A DNA stretch of 64,000 nt from Mycobacterium shigaense (GTDB lineage Bacteria; Actinomycetota; Actinomycetes; Mycobacteriales; Mycobacteriaceae). The stretch spans positions 4,526,001 through 4,590,000 of the forward strand of contig NZ_AP018164.1 in the NCBI RefSeq assembly GCF_002356315.1, written 5' to 3'. Shown in pieces: positions 31,875 through 40,623 of the stretch; the first letter of the stretch is position 1; every line of letters starts with the position of its first letter. The notes under the pieces are model-generated. The model had not been told where the DNA came from. It searched no databases and worked only from the letters and a program-made list of their open reading frames with translations. The translations under genes and the position numbers were made by a program.

Positions 31875-33155
31875 GTGGCTCACTTCCCCAAGCCAGCTGC
31901 CGGCAGCTGGACAGAGAACTACCCCGACTTGGGCACCGATCCGGTTGATTACACCGACTCGATCGACCCCGCGTTCTTCGAGGCCGAGCGTGAGGCGGTC
32001 TTCAAGAGGACCTGGCTCAACGTCGGCCGGGTCGAGCGATTACCCAAGACCGGCAGCTACTTCACTCGAGAACTACCCTCGGCCGGCAATGGCACCTCGG
32101 TCATCCTCACCAAGACCAAGGACGGGATCGTCAAGGCGTATCACAACGTCTGCCGGCACCGCGGAAACAAGTTGGTGTGGAACGACTTTCCCAACGAGGA
32201 AACCTCAGGCACCTGCCGGCAGTTCACCTGCAAGTACCACGCCTGGCGCTACAGCCTCGACGGCGACCTGACCTTCGTCCAACAGGAAGACGAGTTCTTC
32301 AATCTCGACAAAAGCAACTTCGGCCTGGCCCCGGTCCGTTGCGAGGTCTGGGAAGGCTTCATCTTCATCAACTTCGACGACAACGCCGCGCCACTCATCG
32401 ACTACCTCGGGCCGCTCGCCAAGAGCATCGAGGGCTACCCCTTCGGCGAGATGACCGAGACTTACTCCTATCGGGCCGAGGTCGGCAGCAACTGGAAGTT
32501 GTTCATCGACGCGTTCGTCGAGTTCTACCACGCGCCGATCCTGCACCAGGGGCAGTACACCAAGGAAGAAGCCGCCAAGATCCAGAAGTACGGCTACGAG
32601 GCGCTGCACTACGAAGTGGCCGGCCCGCACAGCCTGCAGTCGACCTGGGGTGGCCAGGCACCGCCAGCGGACATGAGCATGGTCAAGCCGCTGGACCAGG
32701 TGTTGCGCAGCGGGCTGTTCGGCCCATGGGACAAGCCGGAAATCATCCAGAACCTGGAACTGCCGCCGGGCGTCAACGTGAAGCGGGTGCCGCAGTGGGG
32801 CATCGACTCGTGGCTGTTCTACCCGAACTTCATGCTGCTGATCTGGGAGCCGGGCTGGTACCTGACCTACCACTACTGGCCGACCGCGGTGGACAAGCAC
32901 ATCTTCGAGTCGACGCTGTACTTCGTGCCGCCGCGCAACGCGCGGGAACGGCTGGCCCAGGAGTTAGCCGCGGTGACATTCAAGGAGTACGCGCTGCAGG
33001 ACGCGAACACCCTGGAAGCGACCCAGACCATGATCGGCACCCGGGCGGTCAAGGAGTTCCTGCTGTGCGACCAGGAAGTCCTGATCCGCCATCTGCACCA
33101 CACGACCGGCAACTACGTCAAGGAGTACCAGCGCAATGGCAAAGTTACCGTCTGA
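31875..33155 (+). CDS. Rieske non-heme iron ring-hydroxylating oxygenase, alpha subunit
   Basis: 426 residues from GTG 31875 (AGAGAGG upstream). Rieske cluster: NVCRHRGNKLVW and CKYHAWRYSLDGDL, giving C-x-H and C-x2-H. Mononuclear iron site: DAFVEFYHAPILHQ with two histidines. This is the catalytic subunit of a Rieske oxygenase of the aromatic-ring/steroid type (RHO). No beta subunit or reductase is beside it; a Rieske ferredoxin is at 14263 and a NuoF-like reductase at 16059. A small 108-residue protein follows with 20-nt overlap and may be an accessory subunit. Confidence 0.93.
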   Translation: MAHFPKPAAGSWTENYPDLGTDPVDYTDSIDPAFFEAEREAVFKRTWLNVGRVERLPKTGSYFTRELPSAGNGTSVILTKTKDGIVKAYHNVCRHRGNKLVWNDFPNEETSGTCRQFTCKYHAWRYSLDGDLTFVQQEDEFFNLDKSNFGLAPVRCEVWEGFIFINFDDNAAPLIDYLGPLAKSIEGYPFGEMTETYSYRAEVGSNWKLFIDAFVEFYHAPILHQGQYTKEEAAKIQKYGYEALHYEVAGPHSLQSTWGGQAPPADMSMVKPLDQVLRSGLFGPWDKPEIIQNLELPPGVNVKRVPQWGIDSWLFYPNFMLLIWEPGWYLTYHYWPTAVDKHIFESTLYFVPPRNARERLAQELAAVTFKEYALQDANTLEATQTMIGTRAVKEFLLCDQEVLIRHLHHTTGNYVKEYQRNGKVTV

Positions 33156-33462
33156 ATTCGCCGAATTGGAGCCGTTTGTGGAGTGGGACCTGGCCACCGA
33201 GCCCGAGCGCTACGCCAAGCGGCTGGCTTCGACGATGCCCGAGATGCAGGCGTTCTACGACGTCGCGTTTCCGAAGCTGAACGACGTGATCGCGTACTGC
33301 GACAAGTTTCCGCTGGACGACCTGCCCGACGACGCGAAGAGCCTGATGCACATGATGCAATCGTTGGTGATGGTGTCGTTCCCGATCGAGGCATGGAAGC
33401 AGCCCCGCGTCCCCGACAGCGGAGCGGCGTGGGTCGAAGTGATCAGCGAACCGGTGATCTAG
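33136..33462 (+). CDS. Small protein coupled to the Rieske oxygenase
   Basis: 108 residues; ATG inside the last codons of the oxygenase. Helical and acidic: MAKLPSEFAELEPFVEW, MPEMQAFYDVAFPKL, and SLMHMMQSLVMVSFPIE. It lacks any cofactor motif and does not resemble the known RHO beta subunit, which is ~170 residues. Its coupling suggests a structural or regulatory partner of the oxygenase. I do not know an established function. Confidence 0.75.
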   Translation: MAKLPSEFAELEPFVEWDLATEPERYAKRLASTMPEMQAFYDVAFPKLNDVIAYCDKFPLDDLPDDAKSLMHMMQSLVMVSFPIEAWKQPRVPDSGAAWVEVISEPVI

Positions 33463-33465
33463 CCG

Positions 33466-34689
33466 GTGCCAACGCTCAAGGCCGCCGGGCTGCTCGACGT
33501 CGACGCCGGTGAGATCCTTCGCCCCGGCATCCTGAAGGTCGAAGCCGACCGGATCGCCGGCGTGGGGGGCTCGGGCCCGGAAGACGCGGTCATCGACCTG
33601 GGCGAGGCGATCCTGCTGCCCGGCCTGATGGACATGGAGGTCAACCTCCTGATGGGCGGCCGCGGCGAGACGCCGGGACTGTCTCAGGTGCAGGACGACC
33701 CGCCGACTCGGGTGCTGCGTGCGGTCGGCAACGCACGGCGCACACTGCGCGCCGGGTTCACCACCGTGCGCAACCTGGGCCTGTTCGTCAAGACCGGCGG
33801 CTACCTGCTCGACGTTGCCCTGGCCAAAGCCATCGACGCGGGATGGATCGAGGGCCCCCGCATCGTCCCGGCGGGTCACGCCATCACGCCCACCGGGGGA
33901 CACCTCGACCCGACGATGTTCGCGGCCTTCATGCCGGGCGCGCTTGAGCTCACGGTCGAAGAGGGCATCGCCAACGGCGTCGACGAGATCCGCAAGGCCG
34001 TGCGTTACCAGATCAAACACGGGGCCCAGCTGATCAAGGTGTGCGTGTCCGGCGGCGTTATGTCACTAACCGGTGAGGCCGGCGCACAACACTATTCGGA
34101 CGAGGAGCTGCGGGCGATCGTCGACGAGGCGCACCGGCGCGGGCTGCGCGTCGCCGCGCACACCCACGGCGCAGAAGCGGTCAAGCATGCGGTCGCGTGC
34201 GGTATCGACTGCATCGAGCACGGCTTCCTGATGGACGACGAGGCCATCCAGATGCTGGTCGACAACGATCGGTTCCTGGTGACCACCCGCGGGCTCGCCC
34301 AAGCGATGGACGTATCTCGCGCTCCAAAGGAGTTGCAGGACAAGGCAGCCGAGATGTTTCCCAAAGCCGAAACCTCGATCAAGGCCGCCTACGAGGCCGG
34401 GGTGAAGATCGCGGTTGGCACCGACGCGCCCGCGATACCGCACGGCCGCAACGCCGACGAGCTGGTCACCCTGGTCGAGTGGGGGATGCCGCCGCTGGCG
34501 GTGTTGCGAGCGGCCACCGTCGTTGCCGCCGATCTGATCAACTCGACGGACCGGGGCCGGCTGGCGCCGGGCCAGCTCGCCGATATCATCGCGGTACCGG
34601 GAAACCCGTTGGACGACATCACCGTTACCCGTAACGTCAGCTTTGTCATGAAAGGCGGCAAGGTCTATGTCAACGCCCGATCAGTCTGA
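33466..34689 (+). CDS. Amidohydrolase (imidazolonepropionase/prolidase-like) with altered HxH motif
   Basis: 407 residues, GTG start 3 bp after the previous stop. Cyclic amidohydrolase of the subgroup related to prolidase-type enzymes: carboxylated Lys191 in IKVCVSGG, His232/His234 in AAHTHGAEA, His252 in IEHGFL, Asp320 in VGTDAPAIPHG. The first metal motif, normally HxH in GLIDxHxH, is E58-V-N60 (LMDMEVNLL), so one metal site lacks its two histidines. It could still bind a single metal. A non-redundant role in the operon is likely; substrate unknown. Confidence 0.88.
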   Translation: MPTLKAAGLLDVDAGEILRPGILKVEADRIAGVGGSGPEDAVIDLGEAILLPGLMDMEVNLLMGGRGETPGLSQVQDDPPTRVLRAVGNARRTLRAGFTTVRNLGLFVKTGGYLLDVALAKAIDAGWIEGPRIVPAGHAITPTGGHLDPTMFAAFMPGALELTVEEGIANGVDEIRKAVRYQIKHGAQLIKVCVSGGVMSLTGEAGAQHYSDEELRAIVDEAHRRGLRVAAHTHGAEAVKHAVACGIDCIEHGFLMDDEAIQMLVDNDRFLVTTRGLAQAMDVSRAPKELQDKAAEMFPKAETSIKAAYEAGVKIAVGTDAPAIPHGRNADELVTLVEWGMPPLAVLRAATVVAADLINSTDRGRLAPGQLADIIAVPGNPLDDITVTRNVSFVMKGGKVYVNARSV

Positions 34690-35116
34690 GAGCGGCCCAT
34701 CCAGAACGGACGATCTGGTCGAGATCCAGCAGCTGCTCGCCCGCTACGCGGTCACCATCACCCAAGAGGACATCGAGGGACTCATCGGCGTGTTCACCCC
34801 CGACGGGACCTACAGCGCCTTCGGTTCCACCTACCGGCTGGACCGGTTCCCCGAGCTGGTAGCCGCGGCGCCAAAGGGGTTGTTCCTCACCGGAACTGCC
34901 TTGATCGGCGACCTCGAAGGCGACTCCGCGAGCGGCACCCAGCCGTTGTGCTTCATCGACGGGTCGACCCACGACATGCGGATCGGCTACTACCGCGACA
35001 CCTACTCGCGGACCGCGGACGGCTGGCGGCTGAAGACCCGAGCCATGACGTTCATTCGCCGCAACGGCGTGCACGACTCCGGGCGCCCGCACGCGATCGG
35101 TCGCCCCGCACCGTGA
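34667..35116 (+). CDS. SnoaL/NTF2-like protein
   Basis: 149 residues, overlapping the end of the amidohydrolase by 23 nt. NTF2-like cone fold: DDLVEIQQLLARYAVTI, FTPDGTYSAFG, DMRIGYYRDTYSR, and a C-terminal strand RLKTRAMTFIRRN. Family members include SnoaL cyclases, steroid isomerases, dehydratases and dioxygenase beta subunits. The latter possibility is interesting because the Rieske oxygenase of this operon has no recognised beta subunit, and RHO beta subunits share this fold. The stop overlaps the next start. Confidence 0.82.
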   Translation: MSTPDQSESGPSRTDDLVEIQQLLARYAVTITQEDIEGLIGVFTPDGTYSAFGSTYRLDRFPELVAAAPKGLFLTGTALIGDLEGDSASGTQPLCFIDGSTHDMRIGYYRDTYSRTADGWRLKTRAMTFIRRNGVHDSGRPHAIGRPAP

Positions 35117-36228
35117 ACGTCGAGGAGTTCCGGACCGATCTGCGCGCGTGGCTCGATGAACACGACCTGACCCCCGGACCCGACGACTCGCTGCAGTCGC
35201 ACATGCGGCAATTCCTCCGGGTGAGCCGCGCGCTCTACGACGCCGATTGGATGCGGTACGGCTGGCCCGTCGAGGTCGGTGGCCTGGGCGGACCCGCCCT
35301 GCTGCGCGCGATCGTCGGCGAAGAGGTGGTCGGCCGCCGCCTGGCCGAGCCCGGCCCGTATTCGATGCTCGAGGTGCTCGCTCCCACGATGATCGACTAC
35401 GCGCCGACCGAACTCGCCGCCGAGATGGTGCCGCGATTGCTGCGCGGCGAAGAGCAGTGGTGCCAAGGCTTTTCCGAGCCCGGGTCCGGCAGCGACCTGG
35501 CGTCGTTGACCACCCGCGCGGTGCGGGACGGCGACAACTGGATCGTCAACGGGCAGAAGGTGTGGACCAGCTTCGCGCAGTTCTCCACCCGTTGCATCCT
35601 GCTCACCCGCACCGGGCCCGGCCAACCAAACCATGAGGGCATCACCGCGTTCTTCGTCGACCTGGACACTCCCGGCATCACCATCCGGCCGCTGCGCACG
35701 ATGCACGGCGTCGACGAGTTCTGCGAGGTGTACTACGACGACGTGGTGGTCCCGTCGAGCCGCATGCTCGGCAAGCCCGGCGACGGCTGGAAACTCGCGA
35801 TGGACCTGCTGCCCTTCGAGCGCTCCACCTGCTTCTGGCAGCGCATCGCCTACCTGTACTCGCGATTCGATGAGCTCATCGCCGAGGTGTCCGGCGGCAG
35901 CAGACATGGAGGCTACGACGAATATGATTTGGGTGCAGCGTATCTCGCGTTGCACACGCTACGTTGCCGGTCCCGCGCCACCCAGTACCGGCTGCGCGAC
36001 GGAGCACGGCTGGGCCCCGACACCTCGATCGACAAGGTGCTGCTGGCCTCCGCCGAACAGCGCCTCTACGACACCGTGCGCGACCTGATGCCAGGAGACC
36101 TCGAGCTCGACGAGACACCGTGGCGTTCGGAGTACCTGTATTCGCGCGCATCGACCATCTACGGCGGGACCGCCGAGATTCAGCGCAACATCATCGCCCG
36201 CTGGCTGCTCGACCTCGGGAAGGAGTGA
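35113..36228 (+). CDS. Acyl-CoA dehydrogenase
   Basis: 371 residues, GTG overlapping the SnoaL stop. ACAD signatures: QGFSEPGSGSDLASL, WIVNGQKVWTSFAQFST, and a C-terminal ASTIYGGTAEIQRNII. It lies upstream of a second, shorter FadE (36231), separated by 2 nt; this is the arrangement of heteromeric acyl-CoA dehydrogenases. Probably the larger, flavin-binding subunit. Function: desaturation of an acyl-CoA made in the pathway headed by the Rieske oxygenase. Confidence 0.92.
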   Translation: MNVEEFRTDLRAWLDEHDLTPGPDDSLQSHMRQFLRVSRALYDADWMRYGWPVEVGGLGGPALLRAIVGEEVVGRRLAEPGPYSMLEVLAPTMIDYAPTELAAEMVPRLLRGEEQWCQGFSEPGSGSDLASLTTRAVRDGDNWIVNGQKVWTSFAQFSTRCILLTRTGPGQPNHEGITAFFVDLDTPGITIRPLRTMHGVDEFCEVYYDDVVVPSSRMLGKPGDGWKLAMDLLPFERSTCFWQRIAYLYSRFDELIAEVSGGSRHGGYDEYDLGAAYLALHTLRCRSRATQYRLRDGARLGPDTSIDKVLLASAEQRLYDTVRDLMPGDLELDETPWRSEYLYSRASTIYGGTAEIQRNIIARWLLDLGKE

Positions 36229-36230
36229 TC

Positions 36231-37052
36231 GTGGACCCGGGCTCGGACTCCGAAGAGCTGCAGCTGCTGGCGGAGTCGATACGCACCGCGATGACCGCGG
36301 CTTCCGGCGCCAAGCTCGACGCCGCCTTGACCAAGCTCGGCTGGCACGACATGCTGAGCGAAATCCCCCAGTTGGCACTCCCTCTGGTGTTTCGACTGCT
36401 CGGTGAAACGGGCGCGCACGCGCCGGTGCTCAACGACGTGGTTTTGCGCGCGGCAGGGAAGGCGCCGGGCGGTGTCACCCCGCTTCCGTTCGCGGGGGAC
36501 TCCTGGGTGCAGTGGAAGCGGGAAGACATTCCGAGTTCGGCAATCGACGGTGAGTTACCTATACACCCTGTCGCAGAAGGCGATTCACTCACGCAAGCCG
36601 GGCTGGCAGCCGGGCGGCGGGCGGTGGGCTGGTGGCTCGTCGGCAGCAGCCGGGCGATGCTCACGCTGGCGCGCCAACACGCTCTGGATCGCGTCCAATT
36701 CGGCCGTCACATCAGTTCTTTCCAAGCGATTCGGCATCGGCTGGCCGAGACACTGGTTGCCATCGAGGGCGCCGAGGCGACCCTCGTGACCGCCGCCGAG
36801 GTGTCCGAGGACCCCGGCGGCCTCGCCAGCCTACTGGCGAAGGCGGCCGCCGGCCAGGCGGCGTTGACCACCGCGAAGCACTGCCAGCAGGTGCTCGGCG
36901 GCATCGGCTTCACCGCCGAACACATGCTGCATCGTCACGTCAAGCGGGCCCTGGTGCTGGACAGCTTGCTCGGCAGCGCGCGAGAACTAACCCTCGAAGC
37001 GGGTAAAGTGCTGCGGGCCAAGGGATCCGCGCCCCGGCTGGCGCAGCTCTAG
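36231..37052 (+). CDS. Acyl-CoA dehydrogenase, small partner
   Basis: 273 residues, GTG with AAGGAG upstream. Short N-terminal domain with little ACAD similarity; the C-terminal part is ACAD-like: ALDRVQFGRHISSFQAIRHRL, LGGIGFTAEHMLHRHVKRA. The lack of a full FAD/substrate domain suggests that it functions only in complex with the FadE at 35113, as in mycobacterial cholesterol degradation pairs. Last gene of the 31343-37052 operon; convergent with a pseudogene 2 bp later. Confidence 0.88.
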   Translation: MDPGSDSEELQLLAESIRTAMTAASGAKLDAALTKLGWHDMLSEIPQLALPLVFRLLGETGAHAPVLNDVVLRAAGKAPGGVTPLPFAGDSWVQWKREDIPSSAIDGELPIHPVAEGDSLTQAGLAAGRRAVGWWLVGSSRAMLTLARQHALDRVQFGRHISSFQAIRHRLAETLVAIEGAEATLVTAAEVSEDPGGLASLLAKAAAGQAALTTAKHCQQVLGGIGFTAEHMLHRHVKRALVLDSLLGSARELTLEAGKVLRAKGSAPRLAQL

Positions 37053-37053
37053 C

Positions 37054-38107
37054 TCAACGATTGCCGAATCCGATATGGCTTCGGATCAGGGGCAGGTCCG
37101 CGGTGGTGGCAAAGCCGAGGGGGCGGCGCAGACGGCGGACACGGCGTTGAGGACCTGCATTCCGGTGGCCACGCTGGCCGAGCGGACGTGTTCTTCCATG
37201 CTTGCGGCGCGGGTTAAACTGGCCAGGGCGAAGAAGTGCGTGCGCATCGACGGGTCGCCTTCGATGGTCAGCGTCCAGCCGTCCCTGGGTCTCGGCCAAT
37301 GCTTTGGGTATTCGCCACCGACCGTCCACAGCGTTTCGATCTCGATGAGAGGCTGGCCGGCACGCCGTCCGGACCAGATCCATCGTTGCCCCGCGGTGGT
37401 TCCGGCGCTCGAAGATCTGATGATCGGCCTCGGCCGCGACCGCGTCCACCGAGACGGCGACCTCGTCGATGTCCGCGTTGAGCGCATCGGCGAGGAACCA
37501 CACCTGCTCGGCGAAGATTCCGCTGTTGAACTCCAGAAATTCGGTGCCGGTGCGGCTGATCGATTCGACCGGTTGCCCAAAAGCCATGTTGTCGAACGTG
37601 ATCGACGTGCTCTCATACACCGACCAGTCGGCGCGCTCCTGCACCGTGATCTTGTCGATGGTCCGGCTCATCCCCGACAACGCCAAAGGCAAGACACCGG
37701 AAAGGTTTCCGGGATTCAAGCCGCTGCCGTGCACGGTGGTGCCGCCGGCCTGGCAAGCCCGCATGAGACGGTCGCGATCGGCCGGCGCGATGCGCCGCGG
37801 ATGGAACAGGAAGGCCGTCGTCACGGCGTTCTTGCCGCTGGCGAGGATGGCGCACACGTCGTCGATGCTGGTGTTGCGGGGCGTGTAGAGCACGCAATCG
37901 GCATCCAGCGCCAGGATCGCGTCCGAATCGCTGGGCGCCGTCACGCCGATGGGGGCACCGACCGACCAGTGCGCCGATGTCGGCGCCGTCCTTTGCCGAC
38001 GAGTAGACGCGGGCGCCGACGATCTCGAGGTCGGGCCGGTGGTCGATGATCGTCGTGACCATTTCTCGGCCCACCGTGCCGATGCCCCACGGAATGACCC
38101 GGATCAT
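37054..38107 (-). pseudogene. Dihydrodipicolinate reductase-like protein, three frameshifts
   Basis: Homologues are ~350 residues and begin MIRVIPWGIGTVGREMV, as here. The frame breaks after DIGALVGR at about 37957 (one extra base), continues as GVTAPSDSDAILALDADCVLY through FLADALNADIDEVAVSVD, breaks again at about 37409-37411 (one extra base; then TTAGQRWIWSG, PLIEIETLWTV), and a third time at about 37117 (one missing base) before the tail DLPLIRSHIGFGNR. Each segment is homologous in its own frame, so the ancestral gene was complete. The family is NAD(P)-dependent, related to DapB/2,4-diaminopentanoate dehydrogenase, and its natural role in mycobacteria is unknown. It is surely non-functional unless the sequence has errors. 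Confidence 0.85.
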
Positions 38108-38151
38108 TGCGGCGTCGTCGTTCGCACAGCACACTCCAGCTGGTTAGCGGC

Positions 38152-38173
38152 TAGGTTGGCACCCAGCAACCTA
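38152..38173. promoter_or_regulatory. Inverted repeat TAGGTTG-N8-CAACCTA
   Basis: A perfect 7-8-7 inverted repeat, 18 bp upstream of the DUF4190 gene. Its half-sites resemble those of the repeat near 26632 (AACCTA, TAGGTT), in the opposite order. Operator or short hairpin. Confidence 0.35.
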
Positions 38174-38191
38174 CACCTAGGATCAGCAGGC

Positions 38192-38506
38192 ATGAGCCGT
38201 CCCGACGCACCGAAGAACCAGATCGGCGTAGCCTCGTTGATCCTGGGCGCGGCCTCATTGCTGACCTGCTGGTTGATGATCGGTGTGCCGCTGGGTGTCG
38301 CGGCCGTGGTTACCGGCGACATCGGCCGCGGGCGCGCCAACCGGGGCGAGGCGACCAACGGCCGGGTCGCGGTCGCCGGCATCCTGTTGGGGATCGTGGC
38401 GATCGCCGCCGGGCTGGCCGCGGTCGGTTACTACGCCTGGGTGGACTCCAAGGACCCGGGCTGGTTTCAACGATGCGTGGACGATCCCGCGACGAATAAC
38501 TGCTAG
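38192..38506 (+). CDS. DUF4190-type small membrane protein
   Basis: 104 residues from ATG 38192, AGCAGG upstream. Two hydrophobic segments (about residues 11-42 and 60-82) joined by a charged loop, and a small Cys-containing C-terminus (RCVDDPATNNC). Typical of DUF4190 proteins of actinobacteria, whose function is unknown. Its 3' end overlaps the convergent FadE at 38503 by 4 nt. It is not evidently connected with catabolism. Confidence 0.8.
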   Translation: MSRPDAPKNQIGVASLILGAASLLTCWLMIGVPLGVAAVVTGDIGRGRANRGEATNGRVAVAGILLGIVAIAAGLAAVGYYAWVDSKDPGWFQRCVDDPATNNC

Positions 38507-39687
38507 TTGCGCGGCAGGCCGAGTATGCGTGCGGCGATGATATTGCGCTGGATCTCCGACGTGCCGCCGGCAATGGTGGCCGCGAAGGTACGCACGTAGC
38601 GGTCGAACCAACCGCCGTAGTGGCTGTCCAGATTCAGGGGAGCGAACGGGGCGGTGACCGCGCGCAGCACAAGCCCTTCGGGCCCTTGGGCGTTCAGGGC
38701 GTCTTCGCAGGCGCGCTGCATGGCTTCCGAGCCGAGCAGTTTGAGCACCGACTGTGCGGGCACGTCTTCCTCCCCGCGGGCGGCCTTGGCCAACGAGGCC
38801 GACCCCAGCAAGCGCATCGCATAACGATCCATCACCAGCGTGGCGTACCGGTCGCGCTGCAGCGGTCCGGATGGGCGCGACTCGACGCACAGCGCCTGCA
38901 ACATGTCGGCGTAATCCAGCCACAGCATGGCGCGTTCGTGGCCGAGGGATCCGGTCGCCACGCGCCATCCCTCGTTGAGGTCGCCGATCAGGTTCTCGGC
39001 GGGTACCCGCGCGTCGGTGAAGAAAACCTCGTTGAAGTCGACGTCTTCGTTGTCGGACACCGACGCGAACGGACGCCGCACCACGCCCGGGGTGTCGGTG
39101 GGAATGATTAAGGCGCTGATGCCCTTGTGTTTTGCCGCCGCCGGGTCGGTGCGCACGAACGTCAGCAACACATCGGCGTCATGAGCGCCCGACGTCCACA
39201 CCTTCTGCCCGTTGACCACGAAGTGGTCACCGTCCAGCACCGCCCGCGTCTTCAGGGAGGCCAGATCCGACCCGGCGCCGGGTTCGCTCATGCCCAGCGA
39301 TGCGGTGATCTCGGCGCGCAGGATCGGGATGGCCCAACGCTGCTTTTGCTCTGGCGTCCCAAACGACAGCACCGAGGCAGCGATGATGCCCACGCCCTGC
39401 GGATTGAAGCTTTGATAGACCCGCCGCCGCGACAGCTCTTCCATGTACACGTATTGCTGCAGCAGGGTGGCGTTGCGGCCGCCGAACTCCGGTGGATTTC
39501 CGGGCAGGAGCCAGCCGTTGTCGAAGAGCAATCGCTGCCAGCGGCGCGCCCACCCAGGTACGTCGGAACTCGATTTCGGTCGCTTCAGCACCTCTCCCGA
39601 GCCGAAGAGCTGCGGCAGATGGCTGTCCAGAAAAGCCACGAACTCGGCGCGGAATGCCTCGACGTCGGCATCAAAGGTCAGCTGCAC
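38503..39687 (-). CDS. Acyl-CoA dehydrogenase, paralogue of the 4653 gene
   Basis: 394 residues from GTG 39687, GGGGAG upstream. It begins VQLTFDADVEAFRAEF and aligns over the full length with the gene at 4653: ITASLGMSEPGAGSDLASL, VNGQKVWTSGAHDADV, TIAGGTSEIQRNIIAARILG. The two are close paralogues. This copy has no adjacent small subunit. Upstream there is a perfect GAGAAT palindrome in the region shared with the divergent TetR gene, so it is likely a direct target of that regulator. Confidence 0.92.
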   Translation of the reverse strand: MQLTFDADVEAFRAEFVAFLDSHLPQLFGSGEVLKRPKSSSDVPGWARRWQRLLFDNGWLLPGNPPEFGGRNATLLQQYVYMEELSRRRVYQSFNPQGVGIIAASVLSFGTPEQKQRWAIPILRAEITASLGMSEPGAGSDLASLKTRAVLDGDHFVVNGQKVWTSGAHDADVLLTFVRTDPAAAKHKGISALIIPTDTPGVVRRPFASVSDNEDVDFNEVFFTDARVPAENLIGDLNEGWRVATGSLGHERAMLWLDYADMLQALCVESRPSGPLQRDRYATLVMDRYAMRLLGSASLAKAARGEEDVPAQSVLKLLGSEAMQRACEDALNAQGPEGLVLRAVTAPFAPLNLDSHYGGWFDRYVRTFAATIAGGTSEIQRNIIAARILGLPRN

Positions 39688-39780
39688 AGCACTCCCCGGG
39701 TTCCTTGGCCGCCGGCGGTTCAGGCTTTCCACCCAGGCCGTGGTTCACTCTTGCGATGGGCCTTCCATACACACGTGTAA

Positions 39781-39795
39781 GAGAATAGTATTCTC
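39781..39795. promoter_or_regulatory. GAGAAT-N3-ATTCTC operator, perfect 6-3-6
   Basis: GAGAAT-AGT-ATTCTC in the 164-bp region between the leftward FadE (94 bp upstream) and the rightward TetR (57 bp upstream). This is the location expected of an autoregulatory TetR operator. Confidence 0.65.
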
Positions 39796-39851
39796 GCAGT
39801 ACGAAAGTTACAATCTCCGACACTACGGCCGCGAGGGGGTCGAGCGCACCG

Positions 39852-40568
39852 ATGGCACGGCGTTCTCCGGTAGAGTCCAACCATGTTCTCCCGTCGCGGC
39901 AGTCGTCCGAGTCGGCCGTGACCAGCGCAAGCGAAGAGCCGGCCTGGAAGCAACGCGCCGTCGAACGGTCCATCAAGACCGCGAAACTGCGCGCCGCGCA
40001 ACGCGTTCAGCGTTTCCTGGACGCCGCGCAGGCGATCATCATCGAAAAGGGCAGCACGGACTTCACCGTGCAAGAGGTAGTGGATCGCTCCCGCCAGTCG
40101 CTGCGCAGCTTCTACCTGCAATTCGACGGCAAGCACGAGCTGCTGCTGGCGCTCTTCGAGGACGCGCTGAGCCGGTCGGCCGACCAGATCCGTGCCGCCA
40201 CCGAAAGCCACTCCGATCCGCTCGAGCGGCTCAAGGTGGCCGTCGAGTTGCTCTACGAGTCGTCCCGCCCGGATCCCACCGCTAAGCGGCCCCTGTTCAC
40301 CGACTTTGCCCCGCGCCTGCTGGTCACGCACCCTGTCGAGGTTAAGGTCGCACACGCGCCGCTGCTGGCGTTGCTGACTGAGCTCATGGAGGCAGCGAGT
40401 GACGCCGGCAAGTTGCGGCCCGACCTCAATCCCCGCCGCATCGCGGCCATGACGATGCAGACAGTGATGTTCATCGCCCAGTCCAGCGGCGGCTCCGATG
40501 ACGCGACCGTTCACCCCATCGACGCCGACGAGGTCTGGGACTTCTGCTCACGCGGATTCGCCCGCTAG
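39852..40568 (+). CDS. TetR-family regulator, candidate regulator of the GAGAAT regulon
   Basis: 238 residues from ATG 39852; the N-terminal ~40 residues are not conserved, and GTG at VTSASEEPAWKQ is an alternative start. HTH: AAQRVQRFLDAAQAIIIEKG, TVQEVVDRSRQSLRSFYLQF. The ligand domain has the length usual for mycobacterial lipid-type TetRs (LLYESSRPDPTAKRPLFTD). The gene is flanked by two perfect operator palindromes (39781 and 40624) and its divergent neighbour is a FadE. Local position makes it the best candidate to bind the GAGAAT palindrome across the window. Ligand unknown; acyl-CoA is plausible. Confidence 0.88.
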   Translation: MARRSPVESNHVLPSRQSSESAVTSASEEPAWKQRAVERSIKTAKLRAAQRVQRFLDAAQAIIIEKGSTDFTVQEVVDRSRQSLRSFYLQFDGKHELLLALFEDALSRSADQIRAATESHSDPLERLKVAVELLYESSRPDPTAKRPLFTDFAPRLLVTHPVEVKVAHAPLLALLTELMEAASDAGKLRPDLNPRRIAAMTMQTVMFIAQSSGGSDDATVHPIDADEVWDFCSRGFAR

Positions 40569-40623
40569 CGCACCCCCGAGTCGCAACACCGCACTGACCA
40601 AATAGCGCACCCGAGTTGCGTTC

